DNA of 64,000 nucleotides. Origin: Betaproteobacteria bacterium. Lineage in GTDB: Bacteria; Pseudomonadota; Gammaproteobacteria; Burkholderiales; Burkholderiaceae_C. The stretch lies in assembly GCA_016704535.1 (NCBI GenBank), contig JADIZZ010000023.1, positions 124,001-188,000 on the forward strand, in the 5' to 3' direction. The notes beneath the pieces are model-generated. The model worked only from the letters and a program-made list of their open reading frames with translations. It had not been told where the DNA came from and ran no database searches. Below are positions 43,551 through 53,799 of this stretch, piece by piece. Positions within the stretch are counted from its first letter, which is position 1. The number at the start of each line of letters is the position of its first letter. The translations under genes were made by a program, and so were the position numbers.

Positions 43551-44780
43551 ATGAATGCAGCTTCCGTGCCGCCTCCGGCGACGATCACTCTGTCGATGCG
43601 CCAGGTACTGCTGTGTGGCGCGCTCATCGTCACGCTCAGCATGGGCATACGCCACGGCTTCGGCCTGTGGCTGCAGCCGGTGACCATGGACCGCGGCTGG
43701 AGCCGCGAGACCTTCTCCTTTGCCATGGCGGTGCAGAACCTGGCCTTCGGTCTGGCCGGCCCGCTGGCCGGCATGTGGGCCGACCGCAAAGGGGCATTCC
43801 CCGTGATCGTCACCGGAGGTGTCATGTACGCGCTGGGCCTGGTGGGCATGGCACTGGCGCCGACGGGCCTGCTGTTCACGGCCACCGCGGGGCTGCTGAT
43901 CGGCGTGGCGCAGTCGGGCTGTACCTATGCCGTGGTCTTCGGCGTGATCGCGCGCAACGTGCCGGCCGACAAGCGCACCTGGGCCATGGCCCTGGCCGCA
44001 GCGGCGGGCTCGTTCGGGCAGTTCCTGATGGTGCCGGTGGAAAACGGGCTCATCGGTGCCTGGGGCTGGCAGCTGGCGCTGTTCGTGCTGGGCGCGAGCG
44101 CGCTGGCCATCGTGCCGCTGGCCTGGGGGCTGAAGGAACATCCGCAGGGGCCGGCCGCGGGCCAGCACCAGAGCATTGCCGCGGCGCTGCGCGAGGCCTT
44201 CGCCTACCCCAGCTTCCGGCTGCTGACGGCGGGTTACTTCGTCTGTGGCTTCCACCTCATGTTCATCGGCGTGCACATGCCCAGCTACCTGAAGGACAAC
44301 GGACTGAGCCCCAGCGTGGCCACCACGGCGCTGGCGCTCATCGGCCTGTTCAATGTCTTCGGCACCTTCGGCGCGGGTTTGCTCAGCGCCCACTTTGCCA
44401 AGCGCCACATCCTGGCCGGCATCTACGCCACGCGCGCGCTCGCCATCCTGCTTTTCATCACGCTGCCGCTGACGCCGTGGAGCGTCTACGTCTTCGCTGC
44501 GGTGATGGGTCTGCTGTGGCTGTCCACGGTACCCATGACCACCGGCATCGTGGCGCAGATCTTCGGTGTTCGCTACATGTCCATGCTGGGCGGCTTCGTC
44601 TTCCTGAGCCACCAGGTCGGCGCTTTCCTCGGCGCCTGGATGGGTGGCAAGCTCTTCGACATGACGGGCAGCTACGACGTGATGTGGTGGATCTCCGTGG
44701 CGCTGGGCGTGTTCGCCGCCCTCATCAACCTGCCCGTGCGCGAAACCGCCATCGCGCGGCCGGCGCTGAACCCCGCATGA
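43551..44780 (+). CDS. MFS transporter
   Basis: A 409-residue protein with about 12 membrane helices and the MFS signature loop GPLAGMWADRKGAFP between helices 2 and 3. Similar to the oxalate/formate or monocarboxylate-type facilitators of betaproteobacteria (opening LSMGIRHGFGLWLQPVTMDRGWSRE). ATG 43551 begins shortly before the first helix; the in-frame stretch before it lacks transporter sequence. It may import or export a small organic acid or amino acid, perhaps linked to the divergent dadA, but the substrate cannot be read. Confidence 0.9.
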   Translation: MNAASVPPPATITLSMRQVLLCGALIVTLSMGIRHGFGLWLQPVTMDRGWSRETFSFAMAVQNLAFGLAGPLAGMWADRKGAFPVIVTGGVMYALGLVGMALAPTGLLFTATAGLLIGVAQSGCTYAVVFGVIARNVPADKRTWAMALAAAAGSFGQFLMVPVENGLIGAWGWQLALFVLGASALAIVPLAWGLKEHPQGPAAGQHQSIAAALREAFAYPSFRLLTAGYFVCGFHLMFIGVHMPSYLKDNGLSPSVATTALALIGLFNVFGTFGAGLLSAHFAKRHILAGIYATRALAILLFITLPLTPWSVYVFAAVMGLLWLSTVPMTTGIVAQIFGVRYMSMLGGFVFLSHQVGAFLGAWMGGKLFDMTGSYDVMWWISVALGVFAALINLPVRETAIARPALNPA

Positions 44781-44822
44781 ACGCAGCGAGAAGGATCGAC
44801 CCTTGAACCCCTGGAGCACACG

Positions 44823-44951
44823 ATGAGCCGGCGCTGGCAGCGCCCCTTGCTCTGGGCGGCGGTGGCCGTGGTGCTGGGCGCCACCTTCGCCGCCTACCTG
44901 AGCCCGCACATGGTGGTCGACCTGGCCAGCCGCGTCTGGTCCTGTTTCTGA
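44823..44951 (+). CDS. Small membrane protein, 42 residues
   Basis: A short frame, MSRRWQRPLLWAAVAVVLGA followed by TFAAYLSPHMVVDLASRVWSCF, with GGAG six bases before the ATG. One hydrophobic helix follows a basic N-terminus, so N-in topology is likely. Its TGA overlaps the ATG of the methyltransferase gene by one base (TGATG). The coupling and ribosome site make it likely to be translated. I have no family for it. Confidence 0.65.
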   Translation: MSRRWQRPLLWAAVAVVLGATFAAYLSPHMVVDLASRVWSCF

Positions 44952-45514
44952 TGCACGGCCCCTCGCTCCCTTCGCCCTGGGTTCAGCGCTTCGCGGCCCT
45001 GCTGCGCCCCGGCGGCAGCGTGCTCGACGTGGCCTGCGGCAGCGGCCGCCACGTGCAGTGGCTGTCCGAACAGGGATTTGCGGTGACCGGGGTCGACCGC
45101 GACGCCGGTGCGCTGGCGGCCGTCGAGGGCCAGGCCGAACTGCTGGTGGCCGACATCGAAGGCGGGCCCTGGCCACTGCCCGGGCGGCGCTTCGACGGCG
45201 TGGTAGTCACGAACTACCTATGGCGGCCGCTGTTTCCGCAGCTGCGGGCCGCGCTGGCCGAAGGCGGCGTCTACCTGCACGAGACCTTCGCCGACGGCCA
45301 CCAGCACATCGGGCGGCCGGCCCGGCCCGACTTCCTGCTGCAGCGGGGCGAACTGCTGCAGGCCTGCGCCGGGCTGCGCATCGTGGCCTTCGAGGACGGC
45401 TTCGAAGAAGGGCCGACCGGTGGCCGCTACGTGCAGCGCATCGCGGCCGTACACGAGGCGCACGGCGCCACCGTGCCGGTGCGCTACCCCCTCGGCACCA
45501 CGGCCGGCGGGTAA
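44951..45514 (+). CDS. Class I SAM-dependent methyltransferase
   Basis: A 187-residue Rossmann-fold methyltransferase. Motif I is VLDVACGSGRHVQWL and the post-I acidic residue is in VTGVDRDAGAL; FDGVVVTNYLWRPLF is motif IV. No substrate-binding insert is seen, so it is a small-molecule or unknown methylase similar to the Tehb/UbiE-like short ones. It is coupled to the 42-residue membrane protein upstream and is followed 55 bases later by dapA. Confidence 0.88.
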   Translation: MHGPSLPSPWVQRFAALLRPGGSVLDVACGSGRHVQWLSEQGFAVTGVDRDAGALAAVEGQAELLVADIEGGPWPLPGRRFDGVVVTNYLWRPLFPQLRAALAEGGVYLHETFADGHQHIGRPARPDFLLQRGELLQACAGLRIVAFEDGFEEGPTGGRYVQRIAAVHEAHGATVPVRYPLGTTAGG

Positions 45515-45569
45515 GCCCACGCCCGGCAGCTAAAATCTTTCGTTTGGCCCGCAGCAGACCCCTCACCGC

Positions 45570-46454
45570 ATGAACCCCATCCAAGGCAGCATCGTCGCCC
45601 TCGTTACCCCGATGCACGAAGACGGCCGCGTCGATTACGCGGCACTGCGCAGCCTGATCGACTGGCACGTGGCCGAGGGCACCGACTGCATCGGCGTCGT
45701 CGGCACCACGGGCGAATCGCCCACGGTGTCGATGGACGAGAACTGCGAAGTCATCCGCGTCGCCGTGGAACACGCCGCCGGGCGCGTGCCCATCATGGCC
45801 GGCACGGGCGCCAATTCCACCGCCGAGGCCATCGAGCTGACGCGCTTCGCCAAGCAGGTGGGGGCCGACTGCCATCTCTCGGTGGTGCCCTACTACAACA
45901 AGCCTTCGCAGGAAGGCATCTACCAGCACTTCAAGGCCATCAGCGAAGCGGTGGACCTGCCGCTGGTGCTGTACAACGTGCCCAGCCGCACGGTGGCCGA
46001 CATGCTGCCCGAGACCGCGCTGCGCCTGGCCGAGCTGCCGCGCATCGTGGGCGTCAAGGAAGCCACCGGCAACATCGAGCGCGCGTGCCAGCTCATCAAG
46101 CACGCGCCCGAAGGGTTTGCGATCTATTCGGGCGACGACGGCACCGCGGTGGCGCTGATGCTGCTGGGCGGGCATGGCAACGTCAGCGTGACGGCCAACG
46201 TGGCGCCGCGGCTGATGCACGAGCTGTGCGCGGCCGCGCTGTCGGGCGACGTGCACATGGCTCGCGCCCTGCACCTGCGGCTGCTGCCGCTGCACAAGCA
46301 ACTGTTCTGTGAGCCGAGCCCGGCGCCGACGAAGTGGGCGCTGTCGCAGCTGGGGCGCTGCGCGCCGCACGTGCGCCTGCCCATCGTGCCGCTCACCGAG
46401 GCGGGACAGGCCACGGTGGGGCAGGCCTTGCGCGAATCCGGCGTGCTGGCCTGA
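45570..46454 (+). CDS. dapA: 4-hydroxy-tetrahydrodipicolinate synthase
   Basis: A 294-residue TIM-barrel enzyme that condenses pyruvate and aspartate semialdehyde, the first step of lysine and diaminopimelate synthesis. The Schiff-base lysine is Lys163 (GVKEATGN), with Tyr135 and Arg140 in VLYNVPSRT, Thr46/Thr47 in GTTGES and Tyr109 in VVPYYNKP, all aligning with the E. coli residues offset by two. It lies in a run with a methyltransferase upstream and bamC 81 bases downstream, the classical dapA-bamC pairing. Confidence 0.96.
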   Translation: MNPIQGSIVALVTPMHEDGRVDYAALRSLIDWHVAEGTDCIGVVGTTGESPTVSMDENCEVIRVAVEHAAGRVPIMAGTGANSTAEAIELTRFAKQVGADCHLSVVPYYNKPSQEGIYQHFKAISEAVDLPLVLYNVPSRTVADMLPETALRLAELPRIVGVKEATGNIERACQLIKHAPEGFAIYSGDDGTAVALMLLGGHGNVSVTANVAPRLMHELCAAALSGDVHMARALHLRLLPLHKQLFCEPSPAPTKWALSQLGRCAPHVRLPIVPLTEAGQATVGQALRESGVLA

Positions 46455-46535
46455 CGGCCACGGCACTTTTCCCACCCTTCCTCATCTGAAGCCTGGCACG
46501 GTCGCCGCTCCTGCGGCCGCTGCGGAGACCCGAAC

Positions 46536-47681
46536 GTGAAACCTGTGCCCGCCCGAACACCTCTTGCCGCCCTCGCCGCCCTCGCCGCCCTGGGGCTGAC
46601 CGCCGGGTGCACCACCATCGGCGACGGCCTCTTCTCGGGCGACAAGGTCGACTACCGCTCGGCCAATGTGCGGGTGCAGCCGCTGGAGGTGCCGCCCGAC
46701 CTGACGCAGCTGGCCCGAGACGGGCGCTACCAGCCGCAGCGCGGCGTGGTCAGCGCGGCGGCTGCCGGTGCGGCGGTGGCTCCGGCTGCCCCGGCTGCGT
46801 CCGCACCCGCAGCTGTGGCCCTGGCCAGCGTGGAGGCGATGCGCGTCGAGCGTGACGGCCAGCAGCGCTGGCTGGTCGTGCCGCAGACGCCCGAACAGCT
46901 CTGGCCCAAGCTCAAGACCTTCTGGGAGGGGCGCGGCTTCACGCTCGTGCAGGCCGACGCGCAGACCGGCGTGATGGAGACCAACTGGTCCGAGAACCGC
47001 GCCAAACTGCCGAACGACGCCGTGCGCAACGTGATCGGTCGGGTGCTGGGCAACCTCTACGACACCGGCGAACGCGACAGCTTCCGTACGCGCATCGAAC
47101 GCACCGCCACCGGCAGCGAGGTCTATATCACCCACCGCGGCGTGGCAGAGGTCTACGCCGACGAGCGCAAGGAAACCACGACCTGGCGCTTACGCCCGGG
47201 CGACCCGCAATTGGAAGCCGAGTTCCTGAGCCGCCTGATGGTCGCCCTGGGCAGCCCGGCTGACCTGGCGCGAACCGCCGTCGCGGCAGCAGCGCCGGCC
47301 TCCGCCGCCGCGGCGGCGCCGCTGGTAACCACCACGGCACAGGTCGCCACGCTGATGCTGGCCGAACCCTTCGACCGCGCCTGGCGCCGCGTCGGCGTGG
47401 CACTGGACCGCAGCGGATTCACGGTCGAAGACCGCGACCGCGCCGCGGGCCTGTACTTCGTGCGCTATGTCGACCCAAAGAGCGCCGGCAAGGAAGAACC
47501 GGGCTTCTGGGCCAAGCTGCTCGGCAACCCCGTCAACCCGCTGGCCGCACTGCGCTACCGCGTCGTGCTCAAGACCACCGACGGCAAGACGGAGGTCAGC
47601 GTTCAGACCTCGGCCGGCGCGCCCGACACGGGCGAAAACGCGCGCAACATCGTCACCCGCCTGGCGCAAGAATTGCGCTGA
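46536..47681 (+). CDS. bamC: Outer membrane protein assembly factor BamC
   Basis: A 381-residue lipoprotein of the BAM complex, which inserts beta-barrel proteins in the outer membrane. It starts at GTG with a signal peptide and lipobox LTAGC (Cys at about residue 26). Two helix-grip domains follow, around residues 100-230 and 250-380, joined by Ala/Pro-rich linkers; an Ala-rich low-complexity segment is at about 66-100. It is somewhat longer than E. coli BamC (344) because of those linkers. It follows dapA, as in many proteobacteria. Confidence 0.93.
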   Translation: MKPVPARTPLAALAALAALGLTAGCTTIGDGLFSGDKVDYRSANVRVQPLEVPPDLTQLARDGRYQPQRGVVSAAAAGAAVAPAAPAASAPAAVALASVEAMRVERDGQQRWLVVPQTPEQLWPKLKTFWEGRGFTLVQADAQTGVMETNWSENRAKLPNDAVRNVIGRVLGNLYDTGERDSFRTRIERTATGSEVYITHRGVAEVYADERKETTTWRLRPGDPQLEAEFLSRLMVALGSPADLARTAVAAAAPASAAAAAPLVTTTAQVATLMLAEPFDRAWRRVGVALDRSGFTVEDRDRAAGLYFVRYVDPKSAGKEEPGFWAKLLGNPVNPLAALRYRVVLKTTDGKTEVSVQTSAGAPDTGENARNIVTRLAQELR

Positions 47682-47754
47682 CGGGTTCCACCGGTAGGCG
47701 CGACGCACACCAAGCTTCCCGCCACGGAACCGGCTCTGCCGGGCCGTTGGCGGA

Positions 47755-47796
47755 CGGCCCCCTCCGGGGGGTAGCGAGCGCCAGCGAGCTCTGGGG
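47755..47796. repeat. Burkholderiales-type GC-rich hairpin repeat, copy 2
   Basis: The plus strand reads CGGCCCCCTCCGGGGGGTAG, then CGAGCGCCAGCGAGCTCTGGGGC. It lies between the convergent ends of bamC and gltA, next to the gltA stop. It shares hairpin core, the following CAGCGA/TAGCGA spacer and the GAGCT...GGGG tail with the copy at 22.89 kb, and has the same orientation relative to a minus-strand gene end. It is probably a bidirectional terminator-like element of a dispersed family. Confidence 0.65.
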
Positions 47797-49103
<1,307 letters not shown>

Positions 49104-49107
<4 letters not shown>

Positions 49108-49433
49108 GGCAAGGGCCTTTCTTCGGTTCGGACGACAGAAGCGTGGTGGACCGCCGGGGCGGCCCGCATCAGTGCAAGCACCTCGTGCACCTCGGGGAAG
49201 TCGCAATCGTCGTCGACCAGATCGTCGGGTTCTTTGCGGCAGAGCAAAAGATCCAGCAGATCGTTGTCCGCCAGGTCCATCAGGGCCTGCAGCCCGGCGG
49301 CCTGGCGTTGGGTCAATGTTTCCTCGTGCCGGCGGAAAAAGCGCTCGACGAACAGGTCGTTCTCGAGCAAGCCGCGGCGGCAACGCCACTTGAGCTTGCT
49401 GAGCTCACGCTCGCCGAGGCGCCCGTCTGTCAT
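49104..49433 (-). CDS. sdhE: FAD assembly factor SdhE
   Basis: A 109-residue small helical protein that helps attach FAD covalently to SdhA. The key RGxxE motif is RGLLE (in KLKWRCRRGLLENDLFVERFF). The helical core is standard and the C-terminal tail is a little longer than in E. coli (88). ATG 49433 lies just after sdhB, and the stop overlaps the gltA start. Confidence 0.94.
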
Positions 49434-49438
49434 GGTCG

Positions 49439-50143
49439 TCAGATAGCGCGGCGCACCATCAATTCCTTGATCTTGCCGATCGCCTTCGTCGGGTTCAGGC
49501 CCTTGGGGCAGACGTCGACGCAGTTCATGATGGTGTGGCAGCGGAACAGGCGGTAGGGGTCTTCGAGGTTGTCGAGACGCCCCGCGGTGTCCTGGTCGCG
49601 GCTGTCGGCGATGAAGCGGTAGGCCTGCAGCAGGCCGGCCGGGCCGACGAACTTGTCGGGGTTCCACCAGAAGCTGGGGCAGCTGGTCGAGCACGACGCG
49701 CACAGGATGCACTCGTACAGGCCGTTCAGCTCGTCGCGCTCCTCGGGGCTCTGCAGGCGCTCTTTCTCGGGCGGCTGCGTGTCGTTGACGAGATAGGGTT
49801 TGATGCTGTTGTACTGCTTGAAGAACAGCGTCATGTCGACGATGAGGTCGCGGATGACGGGCAGCCCCGGCAGCGGCTTGAGCACGATGGTGCCCGGCAG
49901 CGTGCGCATGTTGGTCAGGCAGGCCAGGCCGTTCTTGCCGTTGATGTTCATCGCGTCCGAGCCGCACACGCCTTCGCGGCAGCTGCGGCGGAAGCTCAAG
50001 GTCGGATCGACCGCCTTCAGCTTGTTCAGCGCGTCGAGCAGCATGCGCTCGTTGCCGTCGAGCTCGACCTGCAGCGTCTGCATGCGCGGCTTGTCATCGG
50101 TGTCGGGGTCGTAGCGGTAGATCTGGAAAGTGCGCAGGGCCAT
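49439..50143 (-). CDS. sdhB: Succinate dehydrogenase iron-sulfur subunit
   Basis: A 234-residue subunit with three iron-sulfur clusters of complex II. The [2Fe-2S] cysteines lie in CREGVCGSDAM and the later GLAC, the [4Fe-4S] in CILCASCSTSC, the [3Fe-4S] in CHTIMNC and CVDVCPKG. Length and order are typical. It follows sdhA by 51 bases and precedes sdhE. Confidence 0.96.
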   Translation of the reverse strand: MALRTFQIYRYDPDTDDKPRMQTLQVELDGNERMLLDALNKLKAVDPTLSFRRSCREGVCGSDAMNINGKNGLACLTNMRTLPGTIVLKPLPGLPVIRDLIVDMTLFFKQYNSIKPYLVNDTQPPEKERLQSPEERDELNGLYECILCASCSTSCPSFWWNPDKFVGPAGLLQAYRFIADSRDQDTAGRLDNLEDPYRLFRCHTIMNCVDVCPKGLNPTKAIGKIKELMVRRAI

Positions 50144-50194
50144 GTTCGTGCTGCTCTCGACTCGGAAGGTACGGAAGAATCAGGCGGGTGCGTA

Positions 50195-51991
50195 CTAGAA
50201 CGTCCGCACTTTGGGGGGAACCGATTCCACGCTCAGCGGCTTCAACTGCACGGGCTTGTAGTCCAGCCGGTTGCCCTCGGAATACCACAGCGTGTGCTTG
50301 AGCCAAGTCTCGTCGTTGCGGCCGTTCGGGTGCTCGGGCGTGTCGCCGTAGTCGTTGACGGTGTGGGCGCCGCGGCTCTCCTTGCGCGCGGCGGCGCTGA
50401 CCATCGTGGCCTGCGCACTCTCGATCAGGTTGTCGACTTCCAGCGCCTCGATGCGCGCGGTGTTGAAGACCTTGCTCTTGTCCTTCAGGCCGATGCGTTT
50501 GACGCGCTCGGCCAGCGCGGCGACCTTCACCACGCCCTCGTCCATCATGGCCTGGGTGCGGAAGACGCTGGCGTGTTGCTGCATGGTGTCACGCAGGTCG
50601 TTGGCCACGTGCTGCGCGTACTCGCCGTCGGTGTTGGCGTCCAGCCGCGCCAGGCGCGCCAGCGAGGCGTCGGCGGCGTCGGCCGGCAGGGGCTTGTGTG
50701 TCTTCGGCTTCAGCCCCGAGTCGACGATGTGGTTGCCTGCGGCACGGCCGAACACCAGCAGGTCGAGCAGCGAGTTCGTGCCCAGGCGGTTGGCGCCGTG
50801 CACGCTGACGCAGCTGCATTCGCCCACGGCGTAGAAACCGTTCACGACGCTGTTGGGATTGCCGTTCTTGGGCGCCACCACCTGGCCGTGGATGTTGGTG
50901 GGGATGCCGCCCATCTGGTAGTGGATGGTCGGCACGACGGGGATCGGCTCCTTCGTGATGTCGACGTTGGCGAAGTTGTGGCCGATCTCGAAAACGCTGG
51001 GCAGGCGCTTCATGATGGTGTCGCCGCCCAGGTGGGTCATGTCGAGGTTGATGTAGTCCTTGTTCGGACCGCAGCCGCGGCCTTCCTTGATTTCCTGGTC
51101 CATGCAGCGGCTGACGAAGTCGCGCGGCGCCAGGTCCTTCAGCGTCGGCGCATAGCGTTCCATGAAACGCTCGCCGTTCGAGTTGCGAAGAATCGCGCCT
51201 TCTCCGCGGCAGCCTTCGGTCAGCAACACGCCGGCGTTGTGCACGCCGGTGGGGTGGAACTGCCAGAACTCCATGTCTTCCAGCGGGATGCCGGCGCGCG
51301 CCGCCATGCCCAGGCCGTCGCCGGTGTTGATGAACGCATTCGTGCTGGCGGCAAAGATGCGCCCGGCGCCGCCGGTGGCGAAGAGCGTGGTCTTGGCCTC
51401 GAGGATGTAGACGTCGCCCGTTTCCATTTCCAGCGCGGTGACGCCCAGCACGTCGCCTTCGCTGTCGCGGACGAGGTCCAGCGCCATCCACTCGACGAAG
51501 AAGTTGGTGCGCGCCTTCACGTTCTGCTGGTACAGCGTGTGCAGCATCGCGTGGCCGGTACGGTCGGCGGCGGCGCAGGCGCGCTGCACGGGCTTTTCGC
51601 CGTAGTTGGCGGTGTGGCCGCCGAAGGGACGCTGGTAGATGGTGCCGTCGGGGTTGCGGTCGAAGGGCATGCCCATGTGCTCGAGCTCGTACACCACCTT
51701 GGGTGCTTCGCGGCACATGAACTCGATGGCGTCCTGGTCGCCCAGCCAGTCGCTGCCCTTGATGGTGTCGTAGAAGTGGTAGTGCCAGTTGTCCTCGGCC
51801 ATGTTGCCGAGCGACGCACCGATGCCGCCCTGGGCCGCGACCGTGTGCGAACGCGTCGGGAAGACCTTGGACAGCACGGCCACGTTGAGGCCAGCCAGGG
51901 CCAGCTGCAGCGAAGCGCGCATGCCGGAACCGCCGGCACCGACGATGACGACGTCGAACTTGCGGCGGGGAAGGGAAGAAGTCAGGGCCAC
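50195..51991 (-). CDS. sdhA: Succinate dehydrogenase flavoprotein subunit
   Basis: A 598-residue catalytic subunit of complex II that oxidises succinate to fumarate. The N-terminus has VVIVGAGGSGMRASLQLA and the covalent FAD His49 in TRSHTVAAQGGIGA. The catalytic HPTG segment (WQFHPTGVH) and RGEGAILRNSNGERFMERY are intact. It starts three bases before the end of sdhD. Confidence 0.97.
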   Translation of the reverse strand: MALTSSLPRRKFDVVIVGAGGSGMRASLQLALAGLNVAVLSKVFPTRSHTVAAQGGIGASLGNMAEDNWHYHFYDTIKGSDWLGDQDAIEFMCREAPKVVYELEHMGMPFDRNPDGTIYQRPFGGHTANYGEKPVQRACAAADRTGHAMLHTLYQQNVKARTNFFVEWMALDLVRDSEGDVLGVTALEMETGDVYILEAKTTLFATGGAGRIFAASTNAFINTGDGLGMAARAGIPLEDMEFWQFHPTGVHNAGVLLTEGCRGEGAILRNSNGERFMERYAPTLKDLAPRDFVSRCMDQEIKEGRGCGPNKDYINLDMTHLGGDTIMKRLPSVFEIGHNFANVDITKEPIPVVPTIHYQMGGIPTNIHGQVVAPKNGNPNSVVNGFYAVGECSCVSVHGANRLGTNSLLDLLVFGRAAGNHIVDSGLKPKTHKPLPADAADASLARLARLDANTDGEYAQHVANDLRDTMQQHASVFRTQAMMDEGVVKVAALAERVKRIGLKDKSKVFNTARIEALEVDNLIESAQATMVSAAARKESRGAHTVNDYGDTPEHPNGRNDETWLKHTLWYSEGNRLDYKPVQLKPLSVESVPPKVRTF

Positions 51992-51994
51992 GGT

Positions 51995-52360
51995 TCAGAG
52001 CCTCCAGAGCACTTGAATGGCCCAGCCCATGCAGCCGACCAACCAGACGATGGTGAACACCTGCAGCACCAGGCGCAAAGCCGCGGGCTTGACGTAGTCC
52101 ATCCAGATGTCGCGCATGCCGACCCAGGCGTGCCAGCCCAGAGCGACGAAGAGCACCAGGGTCAGCACCTTCATCCACTGCGCCGAGAAGATGGCGGCCC
52201 AGGCGTCGTAGCCGATGGGGCCCGAGGTGAAGAGCACCTGCGCCAGCAGCACGATGGTGAACAGGGCCATCAGCGTGGCGGTGACACGCTGGCTGAGCCA
52301 GTCGCGCATGCCGTAGTGGGCGCCGACGACGACGCGACGAGAACCGTAATTGACCGACAT
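51995..52360 (-). CDS. sdhD: Succinate dehydrogenase membrane anchor subunit
   Basis: A 121-residue membrane anchor with three hydrophobic helices (TATLMALFTIVLLAQVL, VLTLVLFVALGWHAWVGM, LQVFTIVWLVGCMGWAI). With SdhC it binds heme b and ubiquinone; the DIWMDYVKP segment is typical. ATG 52360 lies 11 bases after the sdhC stop. Confidence 0.93.
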   Translation of the reverse strand: MSVNYGSRRVVVGAHYGMRDWLSQRVTATLMALFTIVLLAQVLFTSGPIGYDAWAAIFSAQWMKVLTLVLFVALGWHAWVGMRDIWMDYVKPAALRLVLQVFTIVWLVGCMGWAIQVLWRL

Positions 52361-52371
52361 GTCGTGTTGCC

Positions 52372-52794
52372 TCAATACAAGCCGAAGAGCTTGGCGCCCA
52401 GCGCCACGGTGAGCAGCAGGCTCAATCCCAGCGTCACGACGGCGGACGAGCGGCCCTGCGCCGCGCTGACGCTGTGCGTCATGTCCATCCACAGATGGCG
52501 TACACCGGCGATGAAGTGGTGCAGGTAGGCCCAGATCAGGCCCAGCACCACCAGCTTGACGAGCGTGCCCGGCACGAAGCCGATGCCGGCGCCGAAGGCG
52601 GTGGTGAAGCGCTCGTAGCTGATCTCGGACGTGACGCTGACGTCGAAGAGCCAGATCACGAAGGGCAGCAGGACGAACATCATGGCGCCGCTGACGCGGT
52701 GCAGGATGGACACCCACGCCGCCAGCGGCAGGCGGTACTGCGTGGCGTCGATCAGGCGCATGGTGCCCGGTCTTTGTCTTCTCATCTCGGCCAT
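52372..52794 (-). CDS. sdhC: Succinate dehydrogenase cytochrome b556 subunit
   Basis: A 140-residue membrane subunit with the SdhC signature SILHRVSGAMMF and heme-side YLHHFIAGVRHLWMDMTH. Three membrane helices are clear. It is the promoter-proximal gene of the operon. The chosen ATG 52794 may be replaced by one 9 bases later (MRRQRPG). A short leader with an AT-rich palindrome precedes it. Confidence 0.94.
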   Translation of the reverse strand: MAEMRRQRPGTMRLIDATQYRLPLAAWVSILHRVSGAMMFVLLPFVIWLFDVSVTSEISYERFTTAFGAGIGFVPGTLVKLVVLGLIWAYLHHFIAGVRHLWMDMTHSVSAAQGRSSAVVTLGLSLLLTVALGAKLFGLY

Positions 52795-52847
52795 GTCTTT
52801 TTCTCTGCTGGAAAGCGGGCGGATAGGGGCAAAACCAAACGAGTTTA

Positions 52848-52858
52848 TTGCAATGCAA
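52848..52858. promoter_or_regulatory. Palindrome upstream of sdhC
   Basis: TTGCAATGCAA is a perfect 11-base palindrome 54 bases before the sdhC start, set in an AT-rich stretch (GAGTTTATTGCAATGCAACA) that stands out from its surroundings. It is a candidate operator, but the regulator is unknown and the promoter boxes around it are not clear. Confidence 0.3.
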
Positions 52859-52897
52859 CAGACTTACACGGAACTGGAAATCTCATGCTGAACCTCG

Positions 52898-53665
52898 TCA
52901 ACTGAGCTCGTTGCGGTAATGGTGAGCCGCGGTGTGGTAGAGGCCGCGGCGCAGTTCGACGGGACGGTCGCCATAGGTGTAGGCCAGGCGCTCCACCGAC
53001 AGCAGCGGCGTGCCCGGCGGCACGGCCAGCAGCACCGCATCATCCGCCTGCGCGGCCACGGCACGCAGCTTTTCTTCGGCGCGGATCATGTGCACCGCAA
53101 ACTCGGCTTCGAACAGCCGGTACATCGGCCCGCGCCAGGCCTGCAGGCGCTCCATCGTCAGGCCCTTGAACAGCGTGCCGGGCAGCCACAGGTCGTCCAG
53201 CACCACAGGCAGCAGCTCAAGGCCTTGCGGCGCCAGCAACAGCCGCCTCACCTGCACCGCCACCTCGCCCGGGGCCAGCGCGAGAAGGCGCGCGACCTCG
53301 GCGGGCGCGCGCATGCGGCGGCAGTCGAGCAGCCTTCGCTGAAGCGCCGGCGGGCTGCCGTCATCGGGCAGGAGGCGCAGGAACCGGAACTGCGTGGCGC
53401 TTTCGGCATGCGTGGCCACGAAAGTGCCCTTGCCCTGACGACGCACGAGCACGTTCTCGGTGGCGAGTTCGTCGACCGCCTTGCGCACCGTGCCCTGGCT
53501 GACGCGGAAGCGCGCGGCAAGCTCCACTTCGCTGGGGATGACCTGTCCGGGCAGCCACTCACCGCCCTCCAGCCCCTTCAGCAGCAGCGCCTTGATCTGC
53601 TGGTAGAGCGGGCTGAAAGCCGGCGCATCGGGCAAGGACGCTGCGGGGGCAGTGGCGGCAGACAT
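52898..53665 (-). CDS. GntR family regulator, HutC/FarR type
   Basis: A 255-residue regulator. The winged helix (about residues 18-80) has VIPSEVELAARFRVSQGTVRKAVDELATENVLVRRQGKGTF, and the rest is a UTRA ligand domain. It lies between the sdh operon, upstream on the same strand, and the divergent mdh, a standard Burkholderiales arrangement, so it likely controls TCA genes. A candidate operator lies in its own leader. Confidence 0.92.
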   Translation of the reverse strand: MSAATAPAASLPDAPAFSPLYQQIKALLLKGLEGGEWLPGQVIPSEVELAARFRVSQGTVRKAVDELATENVLVRRQGKGTFVATHAESATQFRFLRLLPDDGSPPALQRRLLDCRRMRAPAEVARLLALAPGEVAVQVRRLLLAPQGLELLPVVLDDLWLPGTLFKGLTMERLQAWRGPMYRLFEAEFAVHMIRAEEKLRAVAAQADDAVLLAVPPGTPLLSVERLAYTYGDRPVELRRGLYHTAAHHYRNELS

Positions 53666-53685
53666 CTCCGAATTCTCCTACAGGC

Positions 53686-53708
53686 AGTCTTGCATAAGAC
53701 ATAAGACT
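53686..53708. promoter_or_regulatory. Candidate GntR operator between gntR and mdh
   Basis: AGTCTTGCATAAGACATAAG contains GTCTT (53687-53691), GCAT, AAGAC (53696-53700), a perfect five-base inverted repeat, then a second AAGAC at 53703-53707. It is 21-43 bases upstream of the GntR start and about 92 before mdh. Placement fits autoregulation and control of mdh by the HutC-type regulator. Position and symmetry are seen; binding is inferred. Confidence 0.5.
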
Positions 53709-53799
53709 TCCGTCAGGGTGGCTTGACTAAAATCAAGGGCCCTCCAGCAGCGGTGTCTATCGTTGCCGCTTCGACCCCTACCCGACCCAGGAGCCTTCC

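Noticed and set aside
53723..53763. Sigma-70 promoter for mdh from TTGACT at 53723
   Set aside because: No acceptable -10 box at 16-18 bases spacing; the nearest TAT-containing sequence is about 30 bases away.
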